NCBI RefSeq assembly: GCF_021117385.1
Contig: NZ_CP088252.1
Span: forward strand, 1,054,001-1,118,000
DNA: 64,000 bases
Direction: 5' to 3'
Origin: Frateuria soli
GTDB lineage: Bacteria; Pseudomonadota; Gammaproteobacteria; Xanthomonadales; Rhodanobacteraceae
The first letter of the stretch is position 1; each line of letters opens with the position of its first letter. The position numbers were made by a program, and so were the translations under genes. Under the pieces are notes generated by a model. The model made no database searches. It was not told the DNA's origin and worked only from the letters and a program-made list of their open reading frames with translations. Below are positions 18,691-26,856 of the stretch, piece by piece.

Positions 18691-20307
18691 CTACTGGCTC
18701 CGCCCGTCCGGATTGTCCACCGTCTGCACCTTGCGCTTGCGCAGTTCCAGCAGCAGCGGCGTCAGGTCGGCGATGCGGGCCTGGATGCGCGCGCGGGCGT
18801 AGTAGTCCAGGTCGTCGCGCTTGAGCAGGCGCTTCAACTGCTCCATGGCATCGAACGGACGGCCGGACAGGTAGCTGGCGTCCGAATAGGCCTCGCCGGC
18901 GCGCACGCTGTCGCCGGCCTTGTCGCTGGCGCGGGCGTAGCTGCGGTAGATGTCCGGCTCGTCGGCATCGTCCAGCAGCGGGCGCAGCAGGGAGGCCGCA
19001 AGCGTTGCCTGCCCGGTGTCGCCGCCGGCGGTCAGTGCCTTGGCGTAGGCCAGCGCCACCGCGCGGTTGCGCGGCGAGCGGGCGTTGAGGCGTGCGTAGC
19101 GCGCAAGCGCGTCGGCGCGTTGGCCGGCCTGCAATTGGGCGTCGGCCATCGCCAGGTCGAGGATCAGGCTGTCCGGGTGGGCGGCGAGCAGTGGCTTGAG
19201 TTGCACGATCGCACGCGCGCCGGCGCCGCTGCGGGTCAATGCCAGTGCATAGCCGTAGCGGGTGGCCGGCGTATCGAAACCGGCCATGCCGAAGCTGGCG
19301 TCGTAGTAATGGACCAGTTTGGAGGCGTCGCCGGCCAGCACGCGGGTGCGTTCGCGCATGAGCGCGTAGGTGTCCAGCCCGTCCTTGCGCGGAGCGGTGG
19401 CGAGCAGGGCAGTGGGATCCTTCACGTAGGCGATCGGGGCGGTGGTCTTCTCCCAGTCGCTGCGCACCAGCGTGGTGCCGCTCGGGCGCAGCTTCTGCGC
19501 CTCCAGCAGCGCGCCCGCGCGCGACTTGGCGTCGCTGATGCGCGCGAGCGTCACCGGGTGGGTCTGCAGCAACGCGGGCACGTCGGTGCCGCCGGAACCG
19601 GCTCGCAGAGTGTCCTGCATGCGCTCGAAGAAGCTGGCCATCGCGCGCGGATCGTAGCCGGCGTTGGCCAGCGTCTGGATGCCCACGCGGTCGGCCTCGA
19701 TCTCGTCCTTGCGGGTGAAGTTGATCGAGCGCTGCGCGATCAGGCCCTGGCCGGCCGCCAGCACCGCCATTGGCGAATCGCCGCTGTGCGAGCCGGCACC
19801 GGCGACGACCGCGCCGAGCAGGACCAGTGCCATCAGCGGTGCGTCCTTCCTCGACTCCTCGAACGCGCGCTGCAGGTGGTTCTGCGTGATGTGCCCGATC
19901 TCGTGTGCGATCACGCCGGCCAGCTCGCCTTCGCTGCGGGTGATGGCGACCAGGCCGGAGTTGACCGCGATGTACCCGCCGGGCGCGGCGAAGGCGTTGA
20001 TCTCCTCGTCCTTGACCATGAAGAAGGTGAAACGGTCCTTCGGACGATCGCTGCCGGCCACCAGGCGGTAACCCAGGTCGTTGATGTAGTCGTCCAGCAG
20101 CGGATCTTCCACCACCATGTCCAGCGAGCGCATCTCGCGCAGCATGGAGGCCCCGTAGGCCCGCGCGTCCCGTGGCGAGATCAGCGCGTCGGCGGAGCTG
20201 CCCAGGTCCGGCAGGCGGATGTCCTCCTGCGCGCCCGCGCCGAAGGCGAGGCAGGCGGTGACCAGCGCGATCAGCAGGCGGGGGACGAGTCGTGGTGCCA
20301 TGGCCAT
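18691..20307 (-). CDS. bepA: BepA-like periplasmic M48 metalloprotease with TPR domain
   Basis: The product is 538 aa from the ATG at 20307, which opens a normal signal peptide (cleavage after GAGA). The M48 motif HEIGH (His135, Glu136, His139) and the third-ligand region EIEADRVG are intact. A Gly-rich hydrophobic segment (MALVLLGAVVAGAG) lies between them, as in BepA/YfgC. The C-terminal 200 residues form Ala/Leu-rich helical TPR-like repeats. BepA assembles or degrades LptD and other beta-barrel proteins at the outer membrane. The gene is on the same strand as phoB but separated by 174 bases. It diverges from grxC. Confidence 0.88.
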   Translation of the reverse strand: MAMAPRLVPRLLIALVTACLAFGAGAQEDIRLPDLGSSADALISPRDARAYGASMLREMRSLDMVVEDPLLDDYINDLGYRLVAGSDRPKDRFTFFMVKDEEINAFAAPGGYIAVNSGLVAITRSEGELAGVIAHEIGHITQNHLQRAFEESRKDAPLMALVLLGAVVAGAGSHSGDSPMAVLAAGQGLIAQRSINFTRKDEIEADRVGIQTLANAGYDPRAMASFFERMQDTLRAGSGGTDVPALLQTHPVTLARISDAKSRAGALLEAQKLRPSGTTLVRSDWEKTTAPIAYVKDPTALLATAPRKDGLDTYALMRERTRVLAGDASKLVHYYDASFGMAGFDTPATRYGYALALTRSGAGARAIVQLKPLLAAHPDSLILDLAMADAQLQAGQRADALARYARLNARSPRNRAVALAYAKALTAGGDTGQATLAASLLRPLLDDADEPDIYRSYARASDKAGDSVRAGEAYSDASYLSGRPFDAMEQLKRLLKRDDLDYYARARIQARIADLTPLLLELRKRKVQTVDNPDGRSQ

Positions 20308-20430
20308 AGGTGGGCGACAATACATCACCGTAGACCGCCGTCGGCGGCTTCGGTTCATCATCCGTTGCTTGCAAATGCAGGCAGCGGCCCCACCTGAAGC
20401 ACCTGTTTCGTGTTGTCCGGAGTGTCAGTC

Positions 20431-20694
20431 ATGCCCAAGATCGAGGTCTACTCCACCGCCGTGTGTCCCTACTGCGTGGCCGCCAAGAACCTGCTCAAGT
20501 CCAAGGGACTCGAATGGAACGAGGTGCGCGTGGATGCCGACCCGGCCCAGCGCGACCTGATGCTCGAGCGCAGCGGCGGTCGGCGCACGGTGCCGCAGAT
20601 CTTCATCAACGACCAGCACGTGGGCGGCTACGACGACCTGGTGGCCGCCGACCGCAGCGGCAAGCTGGCCCGACTGCTGGGCGAGGCTGCATGA
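20431..20694 (+). CDS. grxC: Glutaredoxin 3
   Basis: The 87-aa protein has the dithiol active site CPYC at 12-15, the TVPQIF cis-proline motif and the GGYDDL glutathione-binding end. It reduces protein disulfides and mixed disulfides with glutathione in the cytoplasm. GGAG sits 8 bases before the chosen ATG; a start seven codons earlier would lack it. The stop overlaps the next gene's ATG by 4 bases (ATGA), so a two-gene operon is expected. Confidence 0.93.
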   Translation: MPKIEVYSTAVCPYCVAAKNLLKSKGLEWNEVRVDADPAQRDLMLERSGGRRTVPQIFINDQHVGGYDDLVAADRSGKLARLLGEAA

Positions 20695-21086
20695 GCGACG
20701 CCGACAAGAGCAAGGACCGGCTGGCGGAGTTCACTGCTTTCCGCCAGCGCATGAACGAGCGCATCCTGGCCGAGGACAACCAGGTCGTGCGGCGCTTCTT
20801 CGCACTCGACACGCAGACCTACAAGCCCGGCGCGCTCGACGTCAAGACCAAGGAGCTGCTGGGCCTGGTCGCCTCGATGGTGCTGCGCTGCGACGACTGC
20901 ATCAGCTACCACGTGGCGCAGTGCAAGGAGGCGGGTGTCACCCGCGAGGAGTTCTTCGAAACCTTCAGCGTGGGCCTGGTGGTGGGCGGCTCGATCGTGA
21001 TCCCGCACCTGCGCCGCGCGGTGGATTTCCTGGACCGGCTCGAGGGCGGCCAGACCGAAGGCGCCGCCTGCGCCGACCACGCGTAG
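20691..21086 (+). CDS. AhpD-like carboxymuconolactone decarboxylase family protein
   Basis: The 131-aa all-helical protein has the AhpD core CDDCISYH: Cys67, Cys70 and His74, spaced CxxCxxxH as in alkylhydroperoxidase D. The preceding VKTKELLGLVASMVLR helix is typical of the family. Thiol-peroxidase or adaptor activity is likely. Tight coupling to glutaredoxin (4-base overlap) suggests that Grx3 could recycle its disulfide; that is inference. It is distinct from the second family member at 24.2-24.7 kb. Confidence 0.85.
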   Translation: MSDADKSKDRLAEFTAFRQRMNERILAEDNQVVRRFFALDTQTYKPGALDVKTKELLGLVASMVLRCDDCISYHVAQCKEAGVTREEFFETFSVGLVVGGSIVIPHLRRAVDFLDRLEGGQTEGAACADHA

Positions 21087-21114
21087 CTGCCATCCGGAAA
21101 CCCCGTGTGAACCC

Positions 21115-21196
21115 GTAGGAGCGCACCTGTGCGCGACCGAAGACGCCGGGTCTCCCCGGGCAGGCGTGCATGGCGGTCGCGCACAGGTGCGCTCCC
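21115..21196. repeat. REP-type palindromic repeat pair
   Basis: GTAGGAGCGCACCTGTGCGC at 21115 is mirrored by GCGCACAGGTGCGCTCC ending near 21195. This is an inverted pair of the same REP-like unit found elsewhere in the window. It fills the gap between the AhpD-like gene and idh. Confidence 0.75.
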
Positions 21197-21374
21197 GCGG
21201 CGCGCCCGCCGGTCCGGGATGCAGTGCGATGAACCGCAACGCTCCATGCGAGGATTTGCAACGCCCTGGCGCGTCCTGCCTGCTGCCGGCACGGGGCCGC
21301 ATCGGCGATAATGGGCCCTTTGCCGCGCGCGTGTCTCGCCGCACGGCCGCGATCAGTCCCCCAAGGAGTCCCCC

Positions 21375-22388
21375 ATGAGCAAAACCATCGCCGTGATCCC
21401 GGGCGACGGCATCGGTCCGGAAATCATGACCGCCACCCTGCGCGTGCTCGACGCGCTCGACTGCGGCCTGAACTACGACTTCGTCGACGCCGGCATGGTG
21501 GCGCTGGAGAAGCACGGCGAACTGCTGCCCAAGGCGACGCTGGACAAGATCGCCGAGCACAAGGTCGCGCTCAAGGGGCCGCTGACCACGCCGGTCGGGG
21601 GCGGTTTCACCTCGATCAACGTCACCCTGCGCCGCCATTTCGACCTGTATGCCAACGTGCGTCCGGCGATCAGCTTCCCGGGGACGAAGGCGCGCTACGA
21701 GAACATCGACATCATCACGGTGCGCGAGAACACCGAGGGCGCCTACCTGGCCGAAGGCCAGAGCGTATCGGAGGATGGCGAGATCGCCACCTCGATGATC
21801 CGCGTCACCCGCAAGGGCTGCGCGCGCATCGTGCGCTACGCCTTCGAGATGGCCGTCAGGAAGGGCCGCAAGAAGGTCACCGCGGTGCACAAGGCCAACA
21901 TCATCAAGACCGCCTCGGGCATGTTCCTCAACGTGGCGCGCGAGATCGCCAGGGAATACCCGCAGATCGAGTTCAACGAGATGATCGTGGACAACACCTG
22001 CATGCAGCTGGTGATGAAGCCCGAGCAGTTCGACGTGATCGTGACCACCAACCTGTTCGGCGACATCCTCTCGGACCTGTGCGCCGGCCTGGTCGGCGGC
22101 CTGGGGCTGGCCCCGGGCGACAACATCGGCGAGCACGCGGCCATTTTCGAAGCCGTGCACGGCTCGGCCCCGGACATCGCTGGCAAGGGCATCGCCAATC
22201 CCTGCGCGCTGCTGCTGGCCGCGGCCGACATGCTCGACCACCTGGGCATGGTCGACAAGGGCACCCGCCTCCGTACTGCCATCCGCGAGACCATGGCCCA
22301 CGACCATGACCACGTAACTCCGGACCTGGGCGGCAGGGGCAGCACCGCCAGCTTCGGCGAAGCGATCGCCCGCCGTCTGGCTGCCTGA
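21375..22388 (+). CDS. idh: Isocitrate dehydrogenase, NAD-type
   Basis: The 337-aa beta-decarboxylating dehydrogenase starts IAVIPGDGIGPEIM and contains the substrate motif (TSINVTLRRHFDLYANVRP), NTEGAYLAEGQ, the catalytic HKANIIK and the Asp motif DILSDLCAGLVGG. Its size and sequence match the short NAD-dependent type and not the ~420-aa NADP-dependent Icd or the monomeric 80-kDa enzyme. It oxidises isocitrate to 2-oxoglutarate in the TCA cycle. AGGAG lies 6 bases before the ATG. The isopropylmalate/homoisocitrate paralogues differ in the serine-loop region, so isocitrate is the favoured substrate. Confidence 0.88.
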   Translation: MSKTIAVIPGDGIGPEIMTATLRVLDALDCGLNYDFVDAGMVALEKHGELLPKATLDKIAEHKVALKGPLTTPVGGGFTSINVTLRRHFDLYANVRPAISFPGTKARYENIDIITVRENTEGAYLAEGQSVSEDGEIATSMIRVTRKGCARIVRYAFEMAVRKGRKKVTAVHKANIIKTASGMFLNVAREIAREYPQIEFNEMIVDNTCMQLVMKPEQFDVIVTTNLFGDILSDLCAGLVGGLGLAPGDNIGEHAAIFEAVHGSAPDIAGKGIANPCALLLAAADMLDHLGMVDKGTRLRTAIRETMAHDHDHVTPDLGGRGSTASFGEAIARRLAA

Positions 22389-22457
22389 GGCACCCATAGT
22401 GGCTGGGCGGGTGGCGCGTGGACGGCAGCGCCACGCCCGTGATGCTCTGATCTCTGA

Positions 22458-22508
22458 AGCGCTTCGGCTCGCGCCGAAGCGCTGCCCGCTTGCAGGGGTT
22501 GCAAGCGG
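22458..22508. terminator. Two consecutive hairpins after idh
   Basis: The first hairpin, AGCGCTTCGGC/GCCGAAGCGCT (22458-22483), has an 11-bp perfect stem and 4-base loop. The second, CCGCTTGCA/TGCAAGCGG (22486-22508), follows directly. Neither has a U-run. They lie about 70 bases past the idh stop and before the DUF2254 gene. Confidence 0.5.
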
Positions 22509-22532
22509 AACCGAGGCCATGGAGCTCACCGC

Positions 22533-23957
22533 ATGTCAGATGCCCAACGCCATGCCCGCGAGGGCGAAAGCCCACTGAAGAAAGCCTGGGAAACCGTCCG
22601 CCGCGCGTTCGTCGAATTCCTGGGCCTGCCAAGCCTGCTCATCGTCGGCTTCCTGCTGCTCGCGGCAATCACTTCGGCGCTGGATTCGTCGCGGCCTGGC
22701 TGGCTCGAGCCGCTGCGCACCACCATCCGCGTGGTGCTGTTCCGCGATGCGGAGGCCACCGCATCGCTGCTTTCGACGATCGCCGGCAGCATCATCACCG
22801 TCACCTCGATCACCTTCTCGCTGCTGCTGCTGGCCGTGCAGCAGGCGGCCGGTGCGCTCACCCCGGTGGTCTACGACCAGTTCCTGCGACGCCGCCTGAA
22901 CCAGCTCTACTTCGGCTTTTTCGTGGGCCTGGCGGTCTACATGCTGCTGATCCTCGCTACCGTCAACCGGCCGTACAACCCGGTGTTCGGCGCGACCGTG
23001 GCACTGGTGCTTACCTTCGTGGCGATGTCGCTGATCATCGTGCTGCTCTACACCACCATCAACCAGATGCGTCCGGTGGTGGTCATCGAGTCCATCCACG
23101 ACCACATCCTGCGTGCGCGCCGCGCCCAGCATGACTTCCTCCGGCGCACACGGCGCGAGGCGTCCGGCAAGGCGTCGTTGTCCACGCCCGTGCGCGCCGC
23201 CGAGCACGGTTACGTGGTGCGGGTGGATCTGGACGCCATGGCGGCGGCGCTCGCCGAGACACCCGACGCGGAGGTTGTCCTGGCGATCGCGATCGGCCAC
23301 TACGTTGCCTTCGAGGACATGCTGGCGACCATCCGCACGACTACGGAGCGCGCGCCGGCAAGCCTGGTCGATGCCGTGCGCAACGCAATCCGGCTTGAAC
23401 AGCAGCGCGATCTGGACGGTGACCCGGCCTACGGCATCGATCAGCTGGCGGTGATCGGCTGGACCTCGGTTTCGACCGCCAAGTCCAACCCGGCGCCTGG
23501 CCGGATGGTGCTGCACACCCTGCGTGATCTGATGGCGCGCTGGTCGGCAGAAGGGCACGAGACGCACGAGCGGCGCCCGCCTGAGGTGCCGGTCGTCTAT
23601 GAGGACAACGTCTTCGCGAAACTGCTCGATACGTTCGAGATACTGGCGGTGGTCACCTCCGAATCGATGCAGTCGCAAACCATGGCCTCGTTCGTGCGCA
23701 GCTTCGTGTTGATGTTCGGCCGGTTGCCGCCCGAGCAGCAGCCGCGGGCGCGAAGGCTGATCCGCAGCAGCCTGTCCGGGCTCGGCGAGCACGTGTTGAC
23801 GGTCGAGCTCGACAGTGCGCTGACCGAACTGGCCGTAGCCCTCGACGTGGCCCAGCAGCGCGACCTTGCTGCCGAAGTACGTGCCGCGCACCAGGCCATG
23901 TCCGCGTCGCTGGGGAAGCTCGGTTCGCGTGCGACCCGCGGTTCCGCGGGGGACTGA
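22533..23957 (+). CDS. DUF2254 inner-membrane protein
   Basis: The 474-aa product has about four transmembrane helices in its first 190 residues (PSLLIVGFLLLAAITSALD, SIITVTSITFSLLLLAV, YFGFFVGLAVYMLLILATV, VALVLTFVAMSLIIVLLYT). A long soluble C-terminal half follows. The TVTSITFSLLLLAVQQA segment with the Tyr-Asp-Gln region after it is characteristic of DUF2254. The family has no established function. GGAG lies about 8 bases before the ATG. It appears monocistronic, with hairpins on both sides. Confidence 0.82.
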   Translation: MSDAQRHAREGESPLKKAWETVRRAFVEFLGLPSLLIVGFLLLAAITSALDSSRPGWLEPLRTTIRVVLFRDAEATASLLSTIAGSIITVTSITFSLLLLAVQQAAGALTPVVYDQFLRRRLNQLYFGFFVGLAVYMLLILATVNRPYNPVFGATVALVLTFVAMSLIIVLLYTTINQMRPVVVIESIHDHILRARRAQHDFLRRTRREASGKASLSTPVRAAEHGYVVRVDLDAMAAALAETPDAEVVLAIAIGHYVAFEDMLATIRTTTERAPASLVDAVRNAIRLEQQRDLDGDPAYGIDQLAVIGWTSVSTAKSNPAPGRMVLHTLRDLMARWSAEGHETHERRPPEVPVVYEDNVFAKLLDTFEILAVVTSESMQSQTMASFVRSFVLMFGRLPPEQQPRARRLIRSSLSGLGEHVLTVELDSALTELAVALDVAQQRDLAAEVRAAHQAMSASLGKLGSRATRGSAGD

Positions 23958-24139
23958 CCGACCGGAGCGATGCGCCAGTGGACAGGTAGCGGCGACGCGG
24001 GCTGGCGATAGAGGGCTCTCGATCAACGCTGGGTCGTCGCCGTTTGGGACGTGGTGGCCGCGCATCGTTTGCGGCCGTGGTGTTCCCGGTTCACCAAAGG
24101 CGGGTCACTCGCGCTGCTTGCCCCCTTCGCCTGTCGGCA

Positions 24140-24164
24140 CCTTCCCCCGCGAGGCGGGGGAAGG
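24140..24164. terminator. Hairpin between convergent genes
   Basis: CCTTCCCCCGC and GCGGGGGAAGG make an 11-bp stem with a 3-base loop, between the DUF2254 gene and the convergent AhpD-like gene. It resembles the GC-rich hairpins of the 10.5-kb array. Confidence 0.5.
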
Positions 24165-24237
24165 CTTGGAATGAAGCGGCGCGGAGAGCTCGGTAATCTG
24201 GGATCTCGAGTGCGCGGACTGCTGAGCCCGTGTTTGC

Positions 24238-24696
24238 TCAGTGCATTCCGGGCTGGTAGCTCCCGCCGATCGTACGGGCTGCGACGTTGATGCGGTTCCA
24301 GCCGTTGATTGTCACGACCAATAGCGTGAGGTCGACCAGCGCGTCTTCGTCGAAGTGCTGGCGGGCCTGGTCGTAGAGGGCGTCGGAAACCGCCTCGTGC
24401 GAGGCGAGCTCGGTCAGCTCCTCGGCCCAGGCCAGGGCGATGCGCTCGCGTTCGTCGAACAGGGTGGTCTCGCGCCAGGCCGGCAGCACGTACAGGCGCT
24501 GCTCGGTTTCGCCCGCGGCGCGGGCGTCCTTGCTGTGCATGTCCAGGCAGTAGGCGCAGCCGTTGATCTGCGAAACCCGCATGAGCACCAGGTCGATCAG
24601 GCGCGCGTCCAGGCGGCCGGCGTCATGGACCTGCTTGCCGAGCTGGACCAGCGGCATCATCGACTTGTAGTGGCGTTGGATGGCGAAACGGGACAT
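24238..24696 (-). CDS. AhpD-like protein, COE-type partner of the ECF41 sigma factor
   Basis: The 152-aa carboxymuconolactone decarboxylase family protein has the redox motif CAYCLDMH (Cys47, Cys50, His54) and the LVVTINGWNRINVA C-terminal helix seen in AhpD-like peroxidases. It lies 42 bases downstream of an ECF41 sigma factor gene on the same strand. ECF41 sigma factors are typically linked to one such COE gene (carboxymuconolactone decarboxylase, oxidoreductase or epimerase), normally their main target. A thiol-based antioxidant or signal role is likely. Confidence 0.87.
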   Translation of the reverse strand: MSRFAIQRHYKSMMPLVQLGKQVHDAGRLDARLIDLVLMRVSQINGCAYCLDMHSKDARAAGETEQRLYVLPAWRETTLFDERERIALAWAEELTELASHEAVSDALYDQARQHFDEDALVDLTLLVVTINGWNRINVAARTIGGSYQPGMH

Positions 24697-24738
24697 GGAA
24701 GGCTCCTTGGCTGGAAAAGCGGCCCCGGAATGGGCCGT

Positions 24739-25641
24739 TCAATGCAAGGACGCCCGGGATGCCGCGTTCGTGACCGCCGCCAGGCGTGCCAGCTTGGCGG
24801 GGTGGCGCAGGGCCAGCGTGGCGGTGATGCGGTCGCCCTCGCACTCGATCCACGTCGCGCTGACCAGTGTGTCGTCGACCCGGGCCAGCAGTACCGGTTC
24901 TCCATTGAGCATCGCGATAGTGAACTCCACTTCGGGGAGCGAATAGAAGCGGCTGCCGAGCTGCATGTAGAGGCGGGCCAGCCGCTCGACACCCTGCAGG
25001 GGACGCAGCACGGCGCGTACCACGCCACCGCCGTCGGCAATGGCAATCGCATCCTCGGCAAACAGTGCGCGCAGCGTTTCGAGGTCGGGTTTCTTCATGG
25101 CCTCGACGAAGCGCTGCAGCATGCGCTGCCTGGTCGGGACATCCACGTTGAAACGCGGCCGCCCTCCGCGCAGGCGCGTCCTGGCACGGTGCACGCGCTG
25201 GCGGCAGGCATCCTCGGCAATGCCCAGGATGGCGGCGGCCTCCGCGTGGCTGTAGTCGAACACCTCGTGCAACAGGAAGGCGGCGCGCTCTTCCGGACTC
25301 AGCCGTTCGAGCAGCAGAAGGAAGGACAGCGTGAGCGTTTCGCCGCGCTCCAGTTCGGCTTCCGGATGGTCGTCATCGGGGACCAGTGGCTCGGGCAGCC
25401 AGGGGCCGGTGTAATGCTCGCGCTCGCGCCTGGCACGGCGCAGGCGGTCGAGCGCCAGGCGGGTGGTGACCGTGACCAGCCAGGCCTCCGGGTCGTCGAG
25501 GATAGCGGTGTCCTGCGCGTGCCAGCGCAGCCAGGCGTCGTGCAGCACGTCCTCGGCGTCGCTCGGCGAGCCGAGCATGCGGTAGGCCAGCCCGAACAGG
25601 CGCGCGCGGTGTTGCTGGAACAGGGCGGTCTCGGCGTCCAT
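24739..25641 (-). CDS. ECF41-family RNA polymerase sigma factor (SigJ-like)
   Basis: The product is 300 aa from the ATG at 25641 (GGAGA 7 bases upstream). Sigma region 2 (LFGLAYRMLGSPSDAEDVLHDAWLRW), a linker with WLPEP, and region 4 (LSPEERAAFLLHEVFDYSHAEAAAIL) are followed by a SnoaL-like C-terminal domain. That domain contains the DGGG motif and a late HPAKL version of the NPDKL motif. WLPEP, DGGG and NPDKL mark ECF41, in which the C-terminal domain replaces an anti-sigma factor and tunes activity. No anti-sigma gene is nearby, consistent with this. The downstream AhpD-like gene is the expected target. Confidence 0.9.
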   Translation of the reverse strand: MDAETALFQQHRARLFGLAYRMLGSPSDAEDVLHDAWLRWHAQDTAILDDPEAWLVTVTTRLALDRLRRARREREHYTGPWLPEPLVPDDDHPEAELERGETLTLSFLLLLERLSPEERAAFLLHEVFDYSHAEAAAILGIAEDACRQRVHRARTRLRGGRPRFNVDVPTRQRMLQRFVEAMKKPDLETLRALFAEDAIAIADGGGVVRAVLRPLQGVERLARLYMQLGSRFYSLPEVEFTIAMLNGEPVLLARVDDTLVSATWIECEGDRITATLALRHPAKLARLAAVTNAASRASLH

Positions 25642-25667
25642 GGAAATCTCCGGTGGGATACGGCCAG

Positions 25668-25694
25668 GACGCATGACCGGAGCGAAACGTGACC
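25668..25694 (-). promoter_or_regulatory. Candidate ECF41 autoregulatory promoter
   Basis: On the minus strand GGTCACG (25694-25688) and CGTC (25671-25668) are separated by 16 bases. The published ECF41 consensus is TGTCACA at -35 and CGTC at -10, so the match is 5/7 plus 4/4 with a normal spacer. It lies about 27 bases upstream of the sigma factor ATG and outside the preceding gene. Confidence 0.5.
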
Positions 25695-25698
25695 GCCC

Positions 25699-26643
25699 TC
25701 AGCGCACCAGCGGCCACGGCGCCAGGAACACCAGCCACATCAGCAGCACGATGCCGGCGTACTTGAGGGCGCGGAACAGCTTCGGGTGGCGGCGCTTGAA
25801 CCCCTTGCTGCGTTCGCGACCGCGCTGGTTGAGCGCGTACATGCGGTTGACGAAGCCGACCTTCTCGGCGCCGTTGTCCGCATTCGGCGAGGCGGTGATC
25901 TTGCCCATGAAGGCGCCCACGCGATGGTTGATCGCTCCCATCCAGCGCGTACGCAGCGGGCGCTCGACGTCGGCGAACAGGATCACGCGGGTCTGGTCGG
26001 TCTTGTTTTCCACCCAGTGCACGTAGGTCTCGTCGAACACCACGTCCTTGCCGTCGCCCCAGGCGTGTTCCTCGCCGTCGACGAAGATGCGGCAGTCGCG
26101 CGAGTTGGGTGTGATCAGGCCCAGGTGGTAGCGCAGCGAGCCGGCGAACGGGTCGCGGTGCGGGTTGAGCTTGCTGTGCGGCGCCAGCGTGGCGAACATC
26201 GCCGCCTTGATGCTGGGGATGGCGTTGAGCAGCTCGACCGTCTTCGGGCACAGCGCCTCGGCCGAGGCGAGCGGCTCGCCGTACCACTTGAGGTAGAAGC
26301 GCTTCCAGCCCTGCTTGAAGAAGCTGTTGAAGCTCGCGTCGTTGTGCTTTTCGGCGGCGCGGATGTGGCCCTCGTCGAACAGGCGCAGCGCCTCCTCGCG
26401 GATGGTCTGCCAGTTGGCCTGCAGCAGGTCCAGCTGGGGGAAGCCGCGGCGATCCAGGATCGGCCGGGCCGGCACCGCCGAGAAGGCGTACATCAGCAGG
26501 TTGTACGGCGCGAAGATGGCCGAATGGTCGACCAGCTGGCGGTCGAAGCGCAGTCGCGCCCGCCCGCGCAGGTGCACCAGAAGCACGCAGAGCGCGAACA
26601 GCAGGAGCAGCAGCAGGACGATCAGGCGGGGTGTGAGGATCAT
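25699..26643 (-). CDS. LpxO-like aspartyl/asparaginyl beta-hydroxylase domain protein
   Basis: The 314-aa protein has a transmembrane helix at each end (residues 4-22 and about 296-312). Between them is an aspartyl-hydroxylase domain with the Fe/2-oxoglutarate features HRDPF, HLGLITPN, VFDETYVHWVENKTDQTRVI and a final Arg. This resembles LpxO, which adds a 2-hydroxyl to a lipid A acyl chain at the inner-membrane surface. Length is close to LpxO (about 300 aa). Lipid A modification is therefore the best guess, but related membrane hydroxylases act on other lipids. It is monocistronic or weakly upstream of the sigma factor gene. Confidence 0.8.
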   Translation of the reverse strand: MILTPRLIVLLLLLLFALCVLLVHLRGRARLRFDRQLVDHSAIFAPYNLLMYAFSAVPARPILDRRGFPQLDLLQANWQTIREEALRLFDEGHIRAAEKHNDASFNSFFKQGWKRFYLKWYGEPLASAEALCPKTVELLNAIPSIKAAMFATLAPHSKLNPHRDPFAGSLRYHLGLITPNSRDCRIFVDGEEHAWGDGKDVVFDETYVHWVENKTDQTRVILFADVERPLRTRWMGAINHRVGAFMGKITASPNADNGAEKVGFVNRMYALNQRGRERSKGFKRRHPKLFRALKYAGIVLLMWLVFLAPWPLVR

Positions 26644-26704
26644 GGGCTGGATCGCGGGTCGGGCGGCCCATTCTACGCTGGCAAAAGGCTTTGGACGGAG
26701 CGGC

Positions 26705-26850
26705 TATCTGCTCCCTCTCCCCGCCGGAGAGAGGGCTGGGGTGAGGGGCCACTCTTGCGGCAGGAGAAGATCGAAGCGTGGCTCTGATGGGACTCCCCGC
26801 GAGCCCCGGCCTTTCACCTCGATCCTTTCCCCGCCGGGGAGAGGAAGTAA
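26705..26850. repeat. GC-rich intergenic hairpins related to the 10.5-kb array
   Basis: CCCTCTCC...GGAGAGAGGG near 26713-26735, followed by GCTGGGGTGAGGGG, is the inverse-complement form of the hairpin block in the 10.5-11.2 kb array. A second, CCTTTCCCCGCCGGGGAGAGG near 26825, lies just before the CDF gene stop. The gap holds no gene. Confidence 0.5.
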
Positions 26851-26856
26851 AGCATG

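Noticed and set aside
21115-21196. Rho-independent terminator
   Set aside because: The palindrome matches a dispersed REP family and has no U-run, so it is listed as a repeat.
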